64,000 nucleotides of DNA from Saururus chinensis (GCA_035235625.1 CP141143.1:33589178-33653177), one strand, 5' to 3'; positions 11,241 through 23,840 are shown, counted from the first letter of the stretch. Notes: a model not told the origin generated them from the sequence alone. Numbers and translations are program-made.

Positions 11241-12239
11241 TCTGTCCTCGAGCAAAGCCAGACATGAGTTCCCTACCAAAATATTGAGAAATAGTTTGAA
11301 CCTTTCTTATTGCTTTTTCTACAAATTTTTAAAAATTTTACTACTCAATTAAATAAAATCCTCTGTATGAGAGCTAGGCAACGGAGTAGGAGACATAAGA
11401 ATCATCCAAAATCTTATTCAAAGTAAGAGAGGATGCATTATCAATAGAAGAAAATAGTGAAGAATTAGCTTGTTCAGTTCTATCATTCACATCTAAAATG
11501 AGTTTACCATGATTTAATCTTTCTGATAAATCCACAATGATTTTGCCACCAAGAATAAAATTAATATCATAATTTTGTTGAATGGAAGGGACATCAAACT
11601 GTTCACCTGGCTAATAAGGGGTTTCGGCACTGTCACGAGATTTAGAAATATATAACGCAACACCTCCGGAAAGAGAGTTAGACTCGCTGACATTTTTCTC
11701 CTTTAACGCACAATAATGAAGAACAACATTATGATTCATATCATGGTATAAATGGCCTCCAATAGACATATGATTAGTTGCTTGAGCCTCACAAATAGGG
11801 ACAGATTATTCCATGCGCTTAACTGGAGTTTGAAGATGTTGATTGGGGTGAAAATTTTCACCCAGAATTTCAGTGGGCCAATACATACGCACAATAGCGT
11901 CCAACACTGGCTGAGAATTCCCATCTTGTGGGTGAGAAGAACGCTGTAAAGGATCTGAATGGGTTTGGAAGAGATACTTGCAAGAGGACGTGCTGGGGAG
12001 ACATCACATTCCATGACGGATATCAATGGGAACTGTAGGGATTCATTGGTGGCATGATCAGAAGCAAAATAGCTGGCTAGAGGAGTTGACCGGCGGCCAC
12101 ACTAGGAAAGAAGGAACCTAATGGTGCACAAGGCCGCTCTTCTTTCGTAAGTGTTCACAATGAGTGTGCCGTTGGGCTTCCTTACAGTTAATTCATTTAC
12201 TAAGTATGTTCCTTACTAGACTGGCAGGTTTAATGAAAA
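11241..12239. other. AT-rich loop sequence upstream of the ORF2 relic
   Basis: By position on the minus strand this could be the ORF1-ORF2 spacer and 5' part of the same LINE. The minus frame at 11736-12026 has no domain I recognise. No repeat or gene signal is clear. Confidence 0.3.
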
Positions 12240-12780
12240 GTATTTGAATGAATTAATCTCTTAATTAAGGTGGCCAAAGTTTTATAATGTGGTGTGAACT
12301 CAGAGGCTTAAACTTTGAATTGGTCATTACCTGAATTCATGTATATATTCTTGAACTCTCGTTGAATGACGCCCGTTTGAGCATCTAAATGCAACTTCTT
12401 CACGCTTGCTCGAGATGGTTATCAAATTGTTCAGGACAAAACCAAGGTAATGGTGCAAGCCCTGAACAATCAAACACACTTATTGAAAGTTCAAAATCGA
12501 ACTCAATGGCACACAATTCCTTACTAGATTGGTGTCATGCCACATAAATCCCATGTAAAGGGTCCAAAGAAACCCCTAACTCCCTAACTCTTGTACATCA
12601 ACTGTAACGCCTTTGACAAATCACAAAGACGTCTTATCACCTTATGTCATAAACACACACACACACGTTACCCGAACTGATCCAAACCCAAACCACGGAA
12701 AGTCTTGTAATCTAATATTATAATCTAAGAATGACTGACGAGTTAAAATGCAATTATGCAATTCATAACATATTGACTAC
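12240..12780 (+). promoter_or_regulatory. Distal upstream part of the right duplication arm
   Basis: This is the reverse complement of 6160-6600 by eye. Examples are 'cctttgacaaatcacaaagacg' here versus 'cgtcttttgtgatttgtcaaagg' at 6260-6285, and 'gaattggtcattacctgaattcatg' versus its inverted match at 6530-6565. It fixes the inner end of the right arm near 12240. No gene is seen. A short CA microsatellite lies at about 12650-12665. Confidence 0.65.
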
Positions 12781-14170
12781 TGTATAAGAAATATAGAAAT
12801 TAGTGTTCGTAATTCTGTAAATTGTAAGCCTTATCCTTTTTAATCTTTTATTTTGTTAATTATTAAGATTAGTAAAATATCTTTAAACTCCCATAGTACA
12901 AGTATTGTGCGTCCATGATTTATTATGCACATGGGCATTAAAATAGAGTAATGCTAATGTGCGTCCATGATCTGGCTGCCGCAGGCCCAGAGCCTCGACG
13001 CGGCAGCCAGGCTCTGGCGTGCTACAGAGAGATATGGCCCTCTGCGGTTTGTCCCGGCCTACATGGCAAGATCCAGCCGTGAAGGTCAAATCTGGTTGTC
13101 GCAGTCAAACCTGGCCTGCATGGCAAAACCTGGTTAAGTAAGCTAGATTTGGCAGTTCGGCCTCACCCTTCCTGCAGGGCTAGATCTGGCCACCGTAGCT
13201 AGATCCTTGCCTCCCTCAGCTTTGGCCATTGCTGCTGAGTTTGGGTTGTCGACGAGGATGAGCCGGAGAGGTGGGGCGGAGTTTGGGTCTCTGGTGATAG
13301 TGACAGCGCGGTCAGTGCCATCAAAGAAGGAGAGGAGGTAGGGTAAAATAAAATAAAATTTTTTTTTAAGGTGGGGGATAAGTGAGAAATTAGAGTAAGT
13401 AGAATTGGGGTAAATAGTAAATGGGAGGCATAGGAAAAAAACACGGAATGTGAATAGGCACGTTCTTCCTGATTAGTGGCCACATAAGGTGCTTTAAAAG
13501 GTTGATTGTCCTACCTCTTCTAGTCATGTTTTAAGCACTCTGAACACCCCTCATTAAGCTAAAAGATACTACTTCCTTCATCCTCATTATTAGCTTCATT
13601 TGAGGAAAAATTTTGTTCTATATTTATAGCTCTATTTTGTTAAATTTAAATGCCTAGGTACTTAAAAATAAGTATCATAAGCTTATTTTTTTCTTCTTTT
13701 AGATATAAATTTCACCATTCAATAAAATATAATATTTTATCATATATAATTATTAATATGAAACAAAGGGAATACTATTTTATGGAGTATTATTCTATTT
13801 GATTAAGATAACCGAGTTTAGAATTCAAATATGCATGCGAATATGCACAATAGTGTGTAAGAAGCAATAGAAGAGACAATATACAAAACATAAATAGGGA
13901 AGCATTTTTTATGCTCCACTTTGACAATGACCCCAACCTAAGGTACACATAAGAACTGTTTATCCGTGAGATTGAAAGTGCACATGCAAATTCACTAATG
14001 TGTGCTAGCATGTACATCAACGATCTAAAATATCAATGATTCTCAAGCGCACCTTAAGCTGAGCTCTTTGTTAGAGAAGAGTATAAAAAACTCTTTACTT
14101 AAATAGTCAGGGTTTTGCTAATAAGAGGTTGACTTACGGGCTAACAATAGGCACTTCTCATTTTACGTGG
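12781..14170. other. About 1.4 kb present only in the right arm
   Basis: The left arm has only about 160 bp (6030-6190) between the blocks that match 12650-12780 and 14171-14400, so this is either an insertion in the right arm or a deletion in the left. It contains a GC-rich part (about 12955-13330) amid AT-rich DNA. The phrase 'gtgcgtccatgat' occurs at about 12909 and again at about 12960. Minus-strand frames at 12883-13089 and 13199-13483 show no domain. Confidence 0.5.
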
Positions 14171-14744
14171 AAACAATACACGACTACGTGCTTAAGGAGA
14201 AATAATCAAGTAGAATCGATGCACTAGCTAGGTGGTACACATGTCTACTCACTATTTAACATGGTTTAACACTTTCTATAAGTATGAACATAAGCTATTT
14301 CATATTTTGACTTTAGTTTACGTGTCCAAGAGTGAATGGACCTATCCACCCCTGGATCAAAGGTTCAGCTTGAAAAATGTGCCTACACCTCAGGTCCAGC
14401 GTGTGTTAAGTACTGGTCAGATTAACTAGTTAGAAAGCCCACAACATAATTAATTTTCATTAACCGTGAAGGCCTGTACTGACCCCCCAAGAGATCCTTC
14501 CGTCTCAATCTCTCGCTTCTAAATCCATTGCTTAGAATCATGGAGAAACCAAATCAAGAGCCGCCATTGAGTAAAAGCGATTCTCACTGCCTCCCTTTCT
14601 CTGTCCAAGCTCCCTTTTTCATGTATATATACTAGTCATGTCATGATTTCACCAACATTCCTTTAAAAATCAAGTACCCACTTGAGATCAGTTTGGTTTG
14701 TTGTTCCTTCCCTGATAAAGAGAGAGAGAAAAGAAAATTTCATA
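14171..14744 (+). promoter_or_regulatory. PG-B proximal promoter
   Basis: TATATATA at 14624-14631 is 121 bp before the start codon. The region is the inverted counterpart of 5485-6030, for example 'aatccattgcttagaatcatggag' here versus its complement near 5665-5690. PG-A has about 70 bp extra at about 5760-5830. The two G-box palindromes of PG-A are replaced by non-palindromic sequence here. The 5' UTR contains a GA-rich run just before the start codon. Confidence 0.65.
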
Positions 14745-17026
14745 ATGGCTCCCAGAAGACAGTTGCTCCCTCTGTTTGCATTGTGCTTTGCATTGTGCTG
14801 TTTGTGCTCACTGTCATTATGCCTTCCAGAGGACCCACTATTCATTGATCCTCTTGCTCAGCCTTCCTCTTTTGGCCAGCCAACCAACCCCACATACTTG
14901 GGCACATTAAACACTGAGGGTGACAATGATTTCAACCTAGACTTCGGGGCAGCCTTGGAATTAGAGCAAGAAGTCATACGTTTGGAGGGGTTTGATCAAG
15001 ACGGCGCTAGAGTTGTAAATGTGGAGAGTTATGGAGCTAGAAGTGATGGAACAGATGCTTCAGAGGTAACACACCAAGGAAAAAGACAGACAGAAAAACT
15101 AGAAAGCTGCTTCCAGTTTAATTTGTTCATTTGTTTGATCTTCTAAACTCTAAGTATCATCCCTTTTGTAATGGAACGCAGGCATTCCAGAGAGCTTGGG
15201 CTGATGCCTGTGCAAATGCTCCAGCTGTTTTTACTGTGCCTGAGAACAAAAAATACCTTCTAAAGCCAATAACCTTTTCGGGTCCATGTAGATCTAATGT
15301 TAAAGTCATGGTAAGCCTGCCAGCAATAAGTCACCTAATATCAGCATATATTTGCAGTCGAAGATTGTTTCTAATATGACCTTATTTTTTTTTGGTAAGA
15401 TCCAAGGAACGCTTTCAGCCTCCACTGACATGTCAGATTGGAAAGGAGATAACATAAATCAGTGGATTCTCTTTAGGAAAATTGAAGGCCTTACTGTTGA
15501 AGGTGGTGGAACTCTTAACGGGAATGGAGCAACATGGTGGCAAAAATCATGCAAGATAGACAAATCTCGCGTAAGTACTTTGAATTGATCATCTTATTCT
15601 TCTTTTTCATAAAAGTAGTATCTCCTTTGTTATTATTTGTCTAACTTTTTAAAATTCGCCTTTGTCATACTGCAGCCTTGCACAGATGCTCCAACAGTAT
15701 GTTCAACATCTTCGTTTGCAGAATTTGATGCATAGTTTGGCTAACTCTTCTTTGTCATTCAGCTCTTTTAAATAATTGGAGTTGTCCATAATGGTTTCCA
15801 TTTTATGCAGGCTCTTTTGTTCCACTCATGCAAAAATCTCGTGGTAAGGAACATCAGTGTCGAGGACAGTCCTAAGATCCAGGTTTCCTTTGAGAAATGT
15901 TCCAGTGTCCAGGCTTCCGGTCTCACCATCACTGCACCAGGAAACAGCCCTAACACAGATGGAATTCATGTCACAAGTACCCAAAGCATCAACATAGAAA
16001 ACTGTGTCATCGGAACCGGTAGGATGATTAACCGCTTCTCTAAGCCTTTTCAATCATATATAATGATGGATTAATAAAAATTATGTTTTCATCACTTAAT
16101 TTTCTCAAAAGGATAAGTTTGACCTTTGTACATTTTCAATTTTGGTGAAGGCGATGACTGCATTTCAATAGTAAGTGGATCTAAAAATGTTAAAGCTACG
16201 GGCATAACTTGTGGACCTGGGCATGGAATAAGGTAAAAAAAACGCCTTCTAGGCGTTTCTAAAATTTAGCTCTCTCTCTCCCCCTGATTTTTATGTTTTT
16301 TCTTGTTTGCCTGGATGGACCTAGCATTGGGAGCTTGGGGAAGGGAAAGTCAGAAGCCCATGTCTCAGATGTAGTTGTAGATGGAGCTAAGATCATTGGA
16401 ACAACAAACGGAGTCAGGATCAAAACCTGGCAGGTAAGGTCTAGGTCAAGGGTTATGTTATCCCAGCAATTGCAGTTATGTGGGAATAAGTTTAGTTATG
16501 GATATGCATATGCATGTACATAGATAGATCTGATGATCATAGATATTTGATCTTATTTTTTTCACATGCAACATAACTTCATCCATGACAATTTACCTTT
16601 GTCTTGCAGGGGGGTTCTGGAAATGCAAACAATATACAATTTAGTAACATTATTATGGAAAATGTTGCAAGGCCGATTATCATAGATCAGAACTACTGCG
16701 ACTCCAATAAACCATGTCCAGAACAAGTAATTGCAATTGGCCATTTTCTCATCATGATCTACAGTCGATGGGGAAATAAAATCTAACCTTTTGTCATGTT
16801 GCAGGATTCAGCAGTGGCGGTCAGTAATGTTGGTTACAAGAACATCAAAGGAACGAGTGCATCAGAGGTTGCTGTAACATTTGATTGCAGCAAGAGTGTC
16901 CCTTGTCGTGGGATACAACTCCAGAATATTAATTTGGTGGGAGCAGGAGGAAAAACTGTGAAAAGCAAGTGTGCCAATGTTGCAGGGTCTACAACAGGGA
17001 CAATTGTCCCACCTGCTTGTTTCTAA
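14745..17026 (+). CDS. Polygalacturonase PG-B (GH28), nine exons, intact
   Basis: This secreted GH28 polygalacturonase acts on cell-wall homogalacturonan. Exons are 14745-15065, 15182-15310, 15400-15570, 15676-15696, 15811-16018, 16151-16232, 16325-16433, 16610-16726 and 16805-17026, giving 459 codons plus stop. All junctions are GT-AG, and exons 2-9 have exactly the PG-A lengths. Motifs are NTDG (262-265), GDDC (284-287), GHG (307-309) and RIK (342-344), with the catalytic acids at D264, D285 and D286 and the histidine at H308. The signal peptide is residues 1 to about 26. Exon 1 is 36 nt longer than in PG-A through three in-frame changes: a repeated FALC in the signal peptide, two residues in the pro-region, and GFDQD-type residues before GARVVNV. 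The start shares [10 protein letters not shown] with PG-A; an upstream in-frame ATG at 14682 would spoil the signal peptide. Confidence 0.95.
15676..15696 (+). other. 21-nt microexon of PG-B
   Basis: Exon 4 encodes only PCTDAPT, flanked by a consensus 'ctgcag' acceptor and a 'gtatgt' donor. The PG-A equivalent (4572-4552, minus) encodes ACTDAPT and has the same length. Skipping it would keep frame and delete seven residues just before the [10 protein letters not shown] strand. Confidence 0.9.
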
Positions 17027-17468
17027 AGGAGACCCTAATTATTCATGTATTTGTTGATATTGTGTGGAGTCATGTAAATCTCATAAGAATTAGTAATAAT
17101 TTTCTAGTTGCAGGTTAGTTTGAAGTGTTGGTTGGAAACTTGTAAGTATTCATTTCTGAAGGGGGGTATTAAGAGATAAGCTGAAGGACTTTAAAGTCTC
17201 ATGGAAAATGACTTGAGTCATTCCTCTTTTCTTTATGTATTTGCTTTGGGAAGTGATATTTCTTTTTATTTTTTAATGATGACCTGTCTTTTAGGGTGAA
17301 AATGTTGGCATATCAGAAAAAGTGTCCTTGATTTCTTCTAGAAAATTGTTTGGCATTTCCAATTTATTGAAGGATTGTGTAATAAAGGCTGTGAAAAGCC
17401 TAGGCTTGATTATTGTAAATTTTCAAATAAAGAAATATTTGGCTTGTTCTTCAATTTTTTTCTTATTT

Positions 17469-17524
<56 letters not shown>

Positions 17525-17720
17525 ATAGGCTCTATAGCCATAACATTGACCGTGACACATATGAGTTCAGCATGGTACATAGAAGTGTCAACGGGCTCAT
17601 TTGACAACTTTGAAATAGTGGCCAAAATTTATGAACTAGAATCTGTTGGTGAATTTTCACCAGGGGATAGCGCACATGCTATTGTAAGTTTCATCACGCT
17701 CACTAGCGAACGCACCATCA
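17027..17720 (+). other. PG-B 3' flank (end of right arm) with TA microsatellite
   Basis: The 3' UTR and flank match the PG-A flank (2600-3270, inverted) and the PG-C flank (27207-28325, direct). Shared landmarks include 'taataaaggctgtgaaaagcctaggcttgattattg' split over 17381-17416. An uninterrupted TA run of about 50 bp lies at 17472-17521 and is absent or short in the other copies, so it expanded after duplication. Confidence 0.7.
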
Positions 17721-18789
17721 ATTCTGCTAGTGGAACTTCATATTTGTATCAAATTTTATTTTACTATTCTGCTTGGGGTAATGAGATATGAAATTAGCTC
17801 TTTTAGTGGCTTGAACTGATATCAAGGTGTCCCCAATTCACTTTCAATGTAAAACAAGAAGTGAATTCCTAAAATTTCTTGTCTCATGTCACAAAAATCC
17901 TTGCAAAATCTCTATTAATGCGTTAACAACACATGCATAGAAATGTTTAAAAACTTTGCAAAGATATTGCTATCGCAATTTGTTTTAGTGATAAATATTG
18001 GGCCGATGGGCCTTTTTCCTTAAAGCTCATAAGAATTCAACACAAAAAACCAATAGGAGGACTAAAGAAGAGATAAACAACAAAGAAGTTATAATTTCCA
18101 AGGAGATAGCAAATAAGGGAATTTCTGCAACAATTTGAGCCTAGAAGGAGAATTAGATAGACATGTCTGGCCCAAGAAGTTGTTTATTTGAAAACATGTA
18201 TGTTACAAGAAGTTGTTTATTTGAAAACATGTATGTTACATTCTTGTCAGATGAGGTGGATTATTGCATTGATAAATACCTAAAGAATGGCACTAAGATC
18301 CAAGTAGCATTTCCTAATTAACAAATGTCATCAACAAAGCTACCCCATCTGCAACAAGGGAGATCTAGTCTAAGGACAATAAGAAGTACAACAAGAAGCC
18401 ATTTAGTGCATCCACAATTAAAGCATATATGGCTAATAGATTCTTCATTTTTTTTTGTGTAGTATGCATCTATTAACCATAGGGATACCACGTCTCCTAA
18501 GTCTTATCAAAAGTGAGGTTGCCACCCATGATACATAAGCCAGCAAATAAAGGAATTATGAGGGATATGACCTTTAAATCATAGTAGATGATGTTATGCA
18601 CTAGAATAATTCACCTCCCAAAGAACTTTATAAGCAGATTTGGAGGTGAATTTGCCTACCTTTGACAGTCTCCAAATTGATTTTATTATCTTCTGAGTTG
18701 AGTTAAGGACAAAATAGTTGAACAATTTGATGAAGTTTCTCACCCCTATGGTTAGTGTTGCATGGAAGAGTCCTAGAATTTTGAGCTAC
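17721..18789. other. Unassigned AT-rich sequence with a 33-bp tandem repeat
   Basis: No gene is recognised. Two identical 33-bp units lie at 18174-18206 and 18207-18239 (starting 'aagaagttgtttatttg'). The rest looks like unclassified repeat decay. Confidence 0.5.
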
Positions 18790-19497
18790 ACAATCTAGAA
18801 TCTTAGAGTTTAATATTCGACTTCAACTAAGTAGATTACTGGATTGCTCCTATACCTAGTGCTTAACAAAAGAAAGAATCAAGGGTTTCAGTCTCTATGC
18901 CTAGGAATTTATTTATATATTAGAAACCAAAACTTAATAACTAAGTGTCATTAATGATTAATCTATCTATAAAAAATTGAACAAATAATGTAAGATGACA
19001 CAAGCATTTTCTACGTGGAAAACCCCAACTAGGGTGAAAAACCATGGTCAACTACTCTTAGCTCAAAATCAATGCACTAACAAAAAGAATTCTTACATGA
19101 CACAAGTACACTACCAACCTTTCATGAAGACTCTAACATAACTCCCTCTGGTTTAGATCTTTTTTATTTTATTGTTGGCCTTCATGATCTAAGCACCATC
19201 AAAACTATTCACTCAAGATCAATGATGATTTGGTAGAAGACTAAAGCAAAAAGACACTCCCTTTTTCTTCTCTCAAAATTTAGGTTTTTCTCTCTTCAAT
19301 TTCGTGCATACCTAATCATTATACACTACATTATGTACGTTTTGGTCATATAGTTCAATATGGAATGGCCTTTTTGCCATAATGCTTAAACTAGGCAACT
19401 TTAACAATCAATTCAAATAATGATCGATCAATGAGTATCTCTATTCATATGAAATTCATCGAGTGATTGATCTCTCTCAACTAACATAACTTAATTG
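18790..19497 (-). repeat. SIRE-like Copia LTR fragment, minus strand
   Basis: Read on the minus strand it carries the 'accatggtttttcaccctagttggggttttccacgtag' region (plus 19010-19050) and the LTR end 'ccagtaatctactta...attaaactct' (plus 18800-18850), matching 47040 and 47230-47272. It stops abruptly at about 19497, where the PG-C pseudogene sequence begins. This junction removed exons 1-7 of PG-C. Confidence 0.65.
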
Positions 19498-19639
19498 ATG
19501 ACTATTTACCTTTGTCTTGCAGGGGGTTCAAGAAATTCAAACAGTATACAATTTAGTCACATTATTATGGAAAATGTTGCATGGTCGATTATCATAGATC
19601 AGATTACTACGACTCCATTAAACCATGTCCAAAACAAGT

Positions 19640-21612
19640 TGTAACGACCCGACCCAATCCGGGCCCACAAAATCACTAATAGAAATTTTTAATTTTCCTT
19701 GAGCCAAGAATCATCGTCTGAGTGCAAGAGGTACAACGTTCGTCTATGCACTATGGAGCTTTAAGGCTTCCTCGTACGTAGACTTAGGTTGTAACAAGCA
19801 CGTACACACAACGGAGCTTCATAGTTCGTCGCGTGTAAAATAGAATAAAACATATTATTATAATGATTTGGATCAGGCCAACGTTGCCCTGCCGTTGGTT
19901 GCCTATGTACGTATTGGATATTATTCCAATACGATCGGATCCGAATGTAGTTCTGCCTAATGTCTACTACATACAACAAATATCACAAAATCATACGTAT
20001 AAAATGCATATCTCCGAATATTTAATCGGAGTATACAAAAAACTCCTCATATATCGAAGTCAAGCGGAAGTTAATAAACCAAAACATACATCTCGCTCTA
20101 CCATTGAGCGGGATCAAAACTACACATACACGTGTCTCACCCCTATTACTGAGTCTAGACTGAGCACATCACCCGGCTCGCTCTATCACTGATCCAAGAC
20201 CGAACCCACACATCACACGTCTCGTTCTACCCTAGAGCAAGACAACACACATCATGACATACGAGCACACATCATGGCATATAAGCACACATCATGGCAT
20301 ATAAGCACATAGCACAGCAACACATATAAATCGTAGCATAGCACACATCATAACTTAGAACATGTTGTTCTATAATTACAACGGAAGATCAAAAATACTT
20401 ACTTCTATCATAACTCGTACAGTATCAGTATCTATGGACAGAACCCTGTCTTGGTCTGGGTTTCTTTTTCTCGTTTCGGTGTTCGGGCAGGGCCTCGCTT
20501 AGTCTCGGGCATTTCCTCCTTATAAGATCATCAGCTCAGAAAATGGAACCCTCCATCGCATAGAGCATACTTGATTTAGTCAAGAACGCCTCTTGAATCG
20601 ACTAAATCGGAGTTAGAATGGCCAGAAACAAAAAAAATGAAGTTGATCGGTATGGGTATAACCTCTCCTTGTCTTGGGGTATTTCCTCTTCATATGATCG
20701 TCAACTCAGAAACTAGAACCCTCCATCGCATAGAACATACTCAATTTAGTCAAGAACGCCTCTTAAATCAACTAAATCGAAGTTCGGATGGGCAGAAATA
20801 GAGAAAACAAAGGCGGTCGATGCTCGAAAAGTAGCGGGCAGAACCTCCTCTTGTCTTGGGGCATTTTCCTCCTTATACGGACTCCAACCCGAAGAAAGGA
20901 CCATTCCATTATGTAGAGCATGCTCGATTTAGTAGGAAACGGGTCTTGAATGGCCTTAATCGGCCTTAGAACGGTTAGAAACAGAGGAAATGAAGTTCTC
21001 CTTCAAAAACAGGAGAAATGGGGTTTATATAGACCGCCCTGAGTCGCCGAAACCGCGGCGCCACGCTGCCAAAAATGGTGGCGCCACGGGTTTCGGGCGG
21101 CAGCACCGAGGTAACGCATGGCTCACGCCTGCGTGCGGAACCGCGGCGCCTGCGATGCCGTTATACCGCTATGCCCGCGGTAACACGGGCGTGCATGTCG
21201 CGCCGTCCCGCATGCCGACCCGCGCGCTGTGGCGCGCACGGGTTTAAATATATATATTATTTTTTTCTTTTTCTTCTTTCTTCAAGTACGCGTAACTTTA
21301 TACCCCGGATTCAGATTCGCGCGTTCTTGGTACCGTTGGACTCATATCAACGAGCCCTTCGATACTAACCCACTTAAGGCAATAAATCGTGCTCTTTCTA
21401 AGTGGGTCCTACCTATATTGTATATTTCCCGAGGTTGTCACTTCTTGTCCCGACCTCCGCTTCGCCCGTTCTTTGTTTTGTTACGCTCATTTCTTTGAGC
21501 TCTACTCAAATACGGAGGTTTCAATGGTTAAAACCATTTATAATTTATTAGAAAAATCACTAATTACCTCTAACCCCCTTGGTTAGACGTAATCGCAAAG
21601 CGGGGTGTTACA
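19640..21612 (-). repeat. LTR of element 1 (3' LTR by element orientation)
   Basis: It opens 'tgtaacgacccgacc' and ends 'aagcggggtgttaca' on the plus strand. It contains three diverged tandem copies of a roughly 180-bp unit ('ttcctccttata...ccctccatcgcata...gatttagt') at about 20505-20660, 20680-20835 and 20855-21000. A GC-rich block (21040-21245) follows. Overlapping frames here are not genes. Confidence 0.9.
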
Positions 21613-22059
21613 TTCTTCCCCCCTTAAACGAATTGCGTCCTCGCAATTCACCCAAAATACTTGACAAAACACATATAAATATCTAACAAACTCCGATATT
21701 TAATCGGATAAGTACTCATTTAACAGACTTTAATAGATCATAATCAAACAAGTCGTATATAAGTAGGTCTCAATCTTTAAAATTTGATAAAATATTCGTA
21801 ATCACATGAAATATTGCAAACAAAATCCAATTATAAATTTAAAATGAGATAAATCATATCATACAAAATTCAATATTTAATTCAAAGTCAAATAAATTTG
21901 CATTCAGAAATCTGATAATCAAAATCAGACATCATTCTTTCAAAGTTCAATAATTCGATCGTTCAGCAAAATCTGATAAATTGTTCATAAACGAAATCCG
22001 ATAGTAAATTCAAAATTAGATAAATCATTATTCAAAAATCTAAAAACACAATCACAGAA

Positions 22060-23840
22060 TGTCGCGATACCAGACGACTTACACCCACGCCCATGGGGCG
22101 ACATGAGACAAAAAGGAAGAGATTTACCTATAACATCCCAGTCCTGTGCGCGCTAGATGCCAAATTTGCCGGTATCCAAAATCATAATAATTCTTAGCTC
22201 CGAAGAACCAAGAACTATCCAGACAGCATGATTGCTTGCCTAAAACTCCGAGAAATTTTTGAAATGAGCAGATGATTTTAAAGTAAGAGCTTTTGTTTTC
22301 ATAAAGTAACAGAAAACTTTTAGCAAAACTTTGGTGAGTCAAAATTTTGGTATAAATTCATACTTCAGTAGGTCGAACTAAGTTCTAAGAATATGCTTCG
22401 TGCACATAAGAAAATATTGTGCCATCTTTCTTTTGAAATCATTCGGAAAATCTAAAAACATGATCACAGAATGTCGCAATACCAAACGACTTACACCCGT
22501 GCCCATGGGGCGACGCGAGATAGAAAGGAAGGGATTTACCCATGACATCCCAGTCCTGTGCGCGCCAGATGCCAAATTTGGCGGTATCCAGAATTGATAG
22601 CTTTTGGGCTTTATACCAAATAACTATCCAGACGGTCCGAAGACCCAAATCATCGAAATCTTCATCATCAAATCGAATTCAAACAAATATTTCCAATAAA
22701 GCAGATTTGAAATCGAAATTCATTTCAATACACTCGTGGAATCAGCCTTGAAGCTATCTATTAACACCTCATGTCCCATATCACGGGTGTTTGATGGTTT
22801 CTTCTTAGCAATTCCATAGGTGATTGAGATAAATTTACTAAATTTCACATCCATTTTCAAATAACATGGGATTTGAAATTAAGTTTTATATCAAATCCAT
22901 CAGCAGATTCAACCTTAGATCAATCCACCAACGCCTAATATTTCATATCGCAGGTGTTTAGTGATTTCTCTTTTGGATTTCTACTGTTTTTCAAAACAAA
23001 TTTTAAACAAACTTTCAAAATACTCATATTTCAGAAATGAGATTCGTATAAATACAATAGTAGAATTTATTGCAGAGTTGTCCACTAACATTCCACCTTA
23101 TATACCATGGTTGTTTGCTGGTTACTCTGAGATGGTTCTACCGCCTTTGAAAAATAACCAAAATATTTTTTAAAACAGACAATTTGAAATCAAAATTCCA
23201 TTTCAACACCCTGGTAGAATTTATCATATAGTTTTCCATTAACGTCTCATGTCCTACACCATGAGTGTTTGGTGGTTACCCCGTGGTAATTCTTCCACCT
23301 TTGAAAACAAATTGAAATTAAATTTCAATACCTGAGTAGAATTACCTGTAGAGTTTTCCACTAGTGCCTCATGTCACATAGCATGAGCGGTCAGTGGTTG
23401 CCCCTTAGTAACTCTACCATCTTTGAAAATAATTTAATTTTTGAATCAGTAAAAATTAAATTTGATTTAAATACTCATGTAGAATTAACCATAGGGTTTT
23501 CCACTAACGCTTCATTCCCCATACCATGAGCAGTTAGCGGTTACCTCGTGGTAATTCCACCATCTTTGAAAAACAAATTTGAAATCAAATCTTAATTTAA
23601 TATCCGAGTAGAATTAACCGTAGAGTTTCCATTAGCGCTACATGTCCCATACCATGAGCAGTTAGCGGTTACCTCACGGTAATTCTACCATCTTTGAAAA
23701 CATATTTCAAATCATATTTTGTTTAAATACCCAAGTATAATTAACTGTAGGGTTTTCCACTAGCGCTACATGTCTAATACCATGAGCGGTTAGCAGTTAC
23801 CTCGTGGTAATTCTACCATGGTTTAAAACACATTGAAATC
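22060..23840. repeat. Tandem repeats inside element 1
   Basis: A block of about 130 bp ('cagacgacttacacc', 'catggggcgac', 'catcccagtcctgtgcgcgc') occurs at 22060-22190 and again at 22465-22600. From about 22740 to 23830, about eight diverged units of roughly 115-160 bp repeat the phrase 'accatgagcggttagcggttacc' with 'ggtaattctaccat'. The complements of both repeat types occur in element 2 at 58975-59960. Confidence 0.75.

Noticed and set aside
14682..14744. Upstream in-frame ATG of PG-B as the start codon
   Set aside because: It would add 21 charged residues before the signal peptide, is not present in PG-A, and lies close to the expected transcription start after the TATA box.
20990..21586. 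Plus-strand frames in the LTR of element 1
   Set aside because: They lie inside an LTR that recurs at 24988-26919, where the frames are not conserved, and they are antisense to the element.
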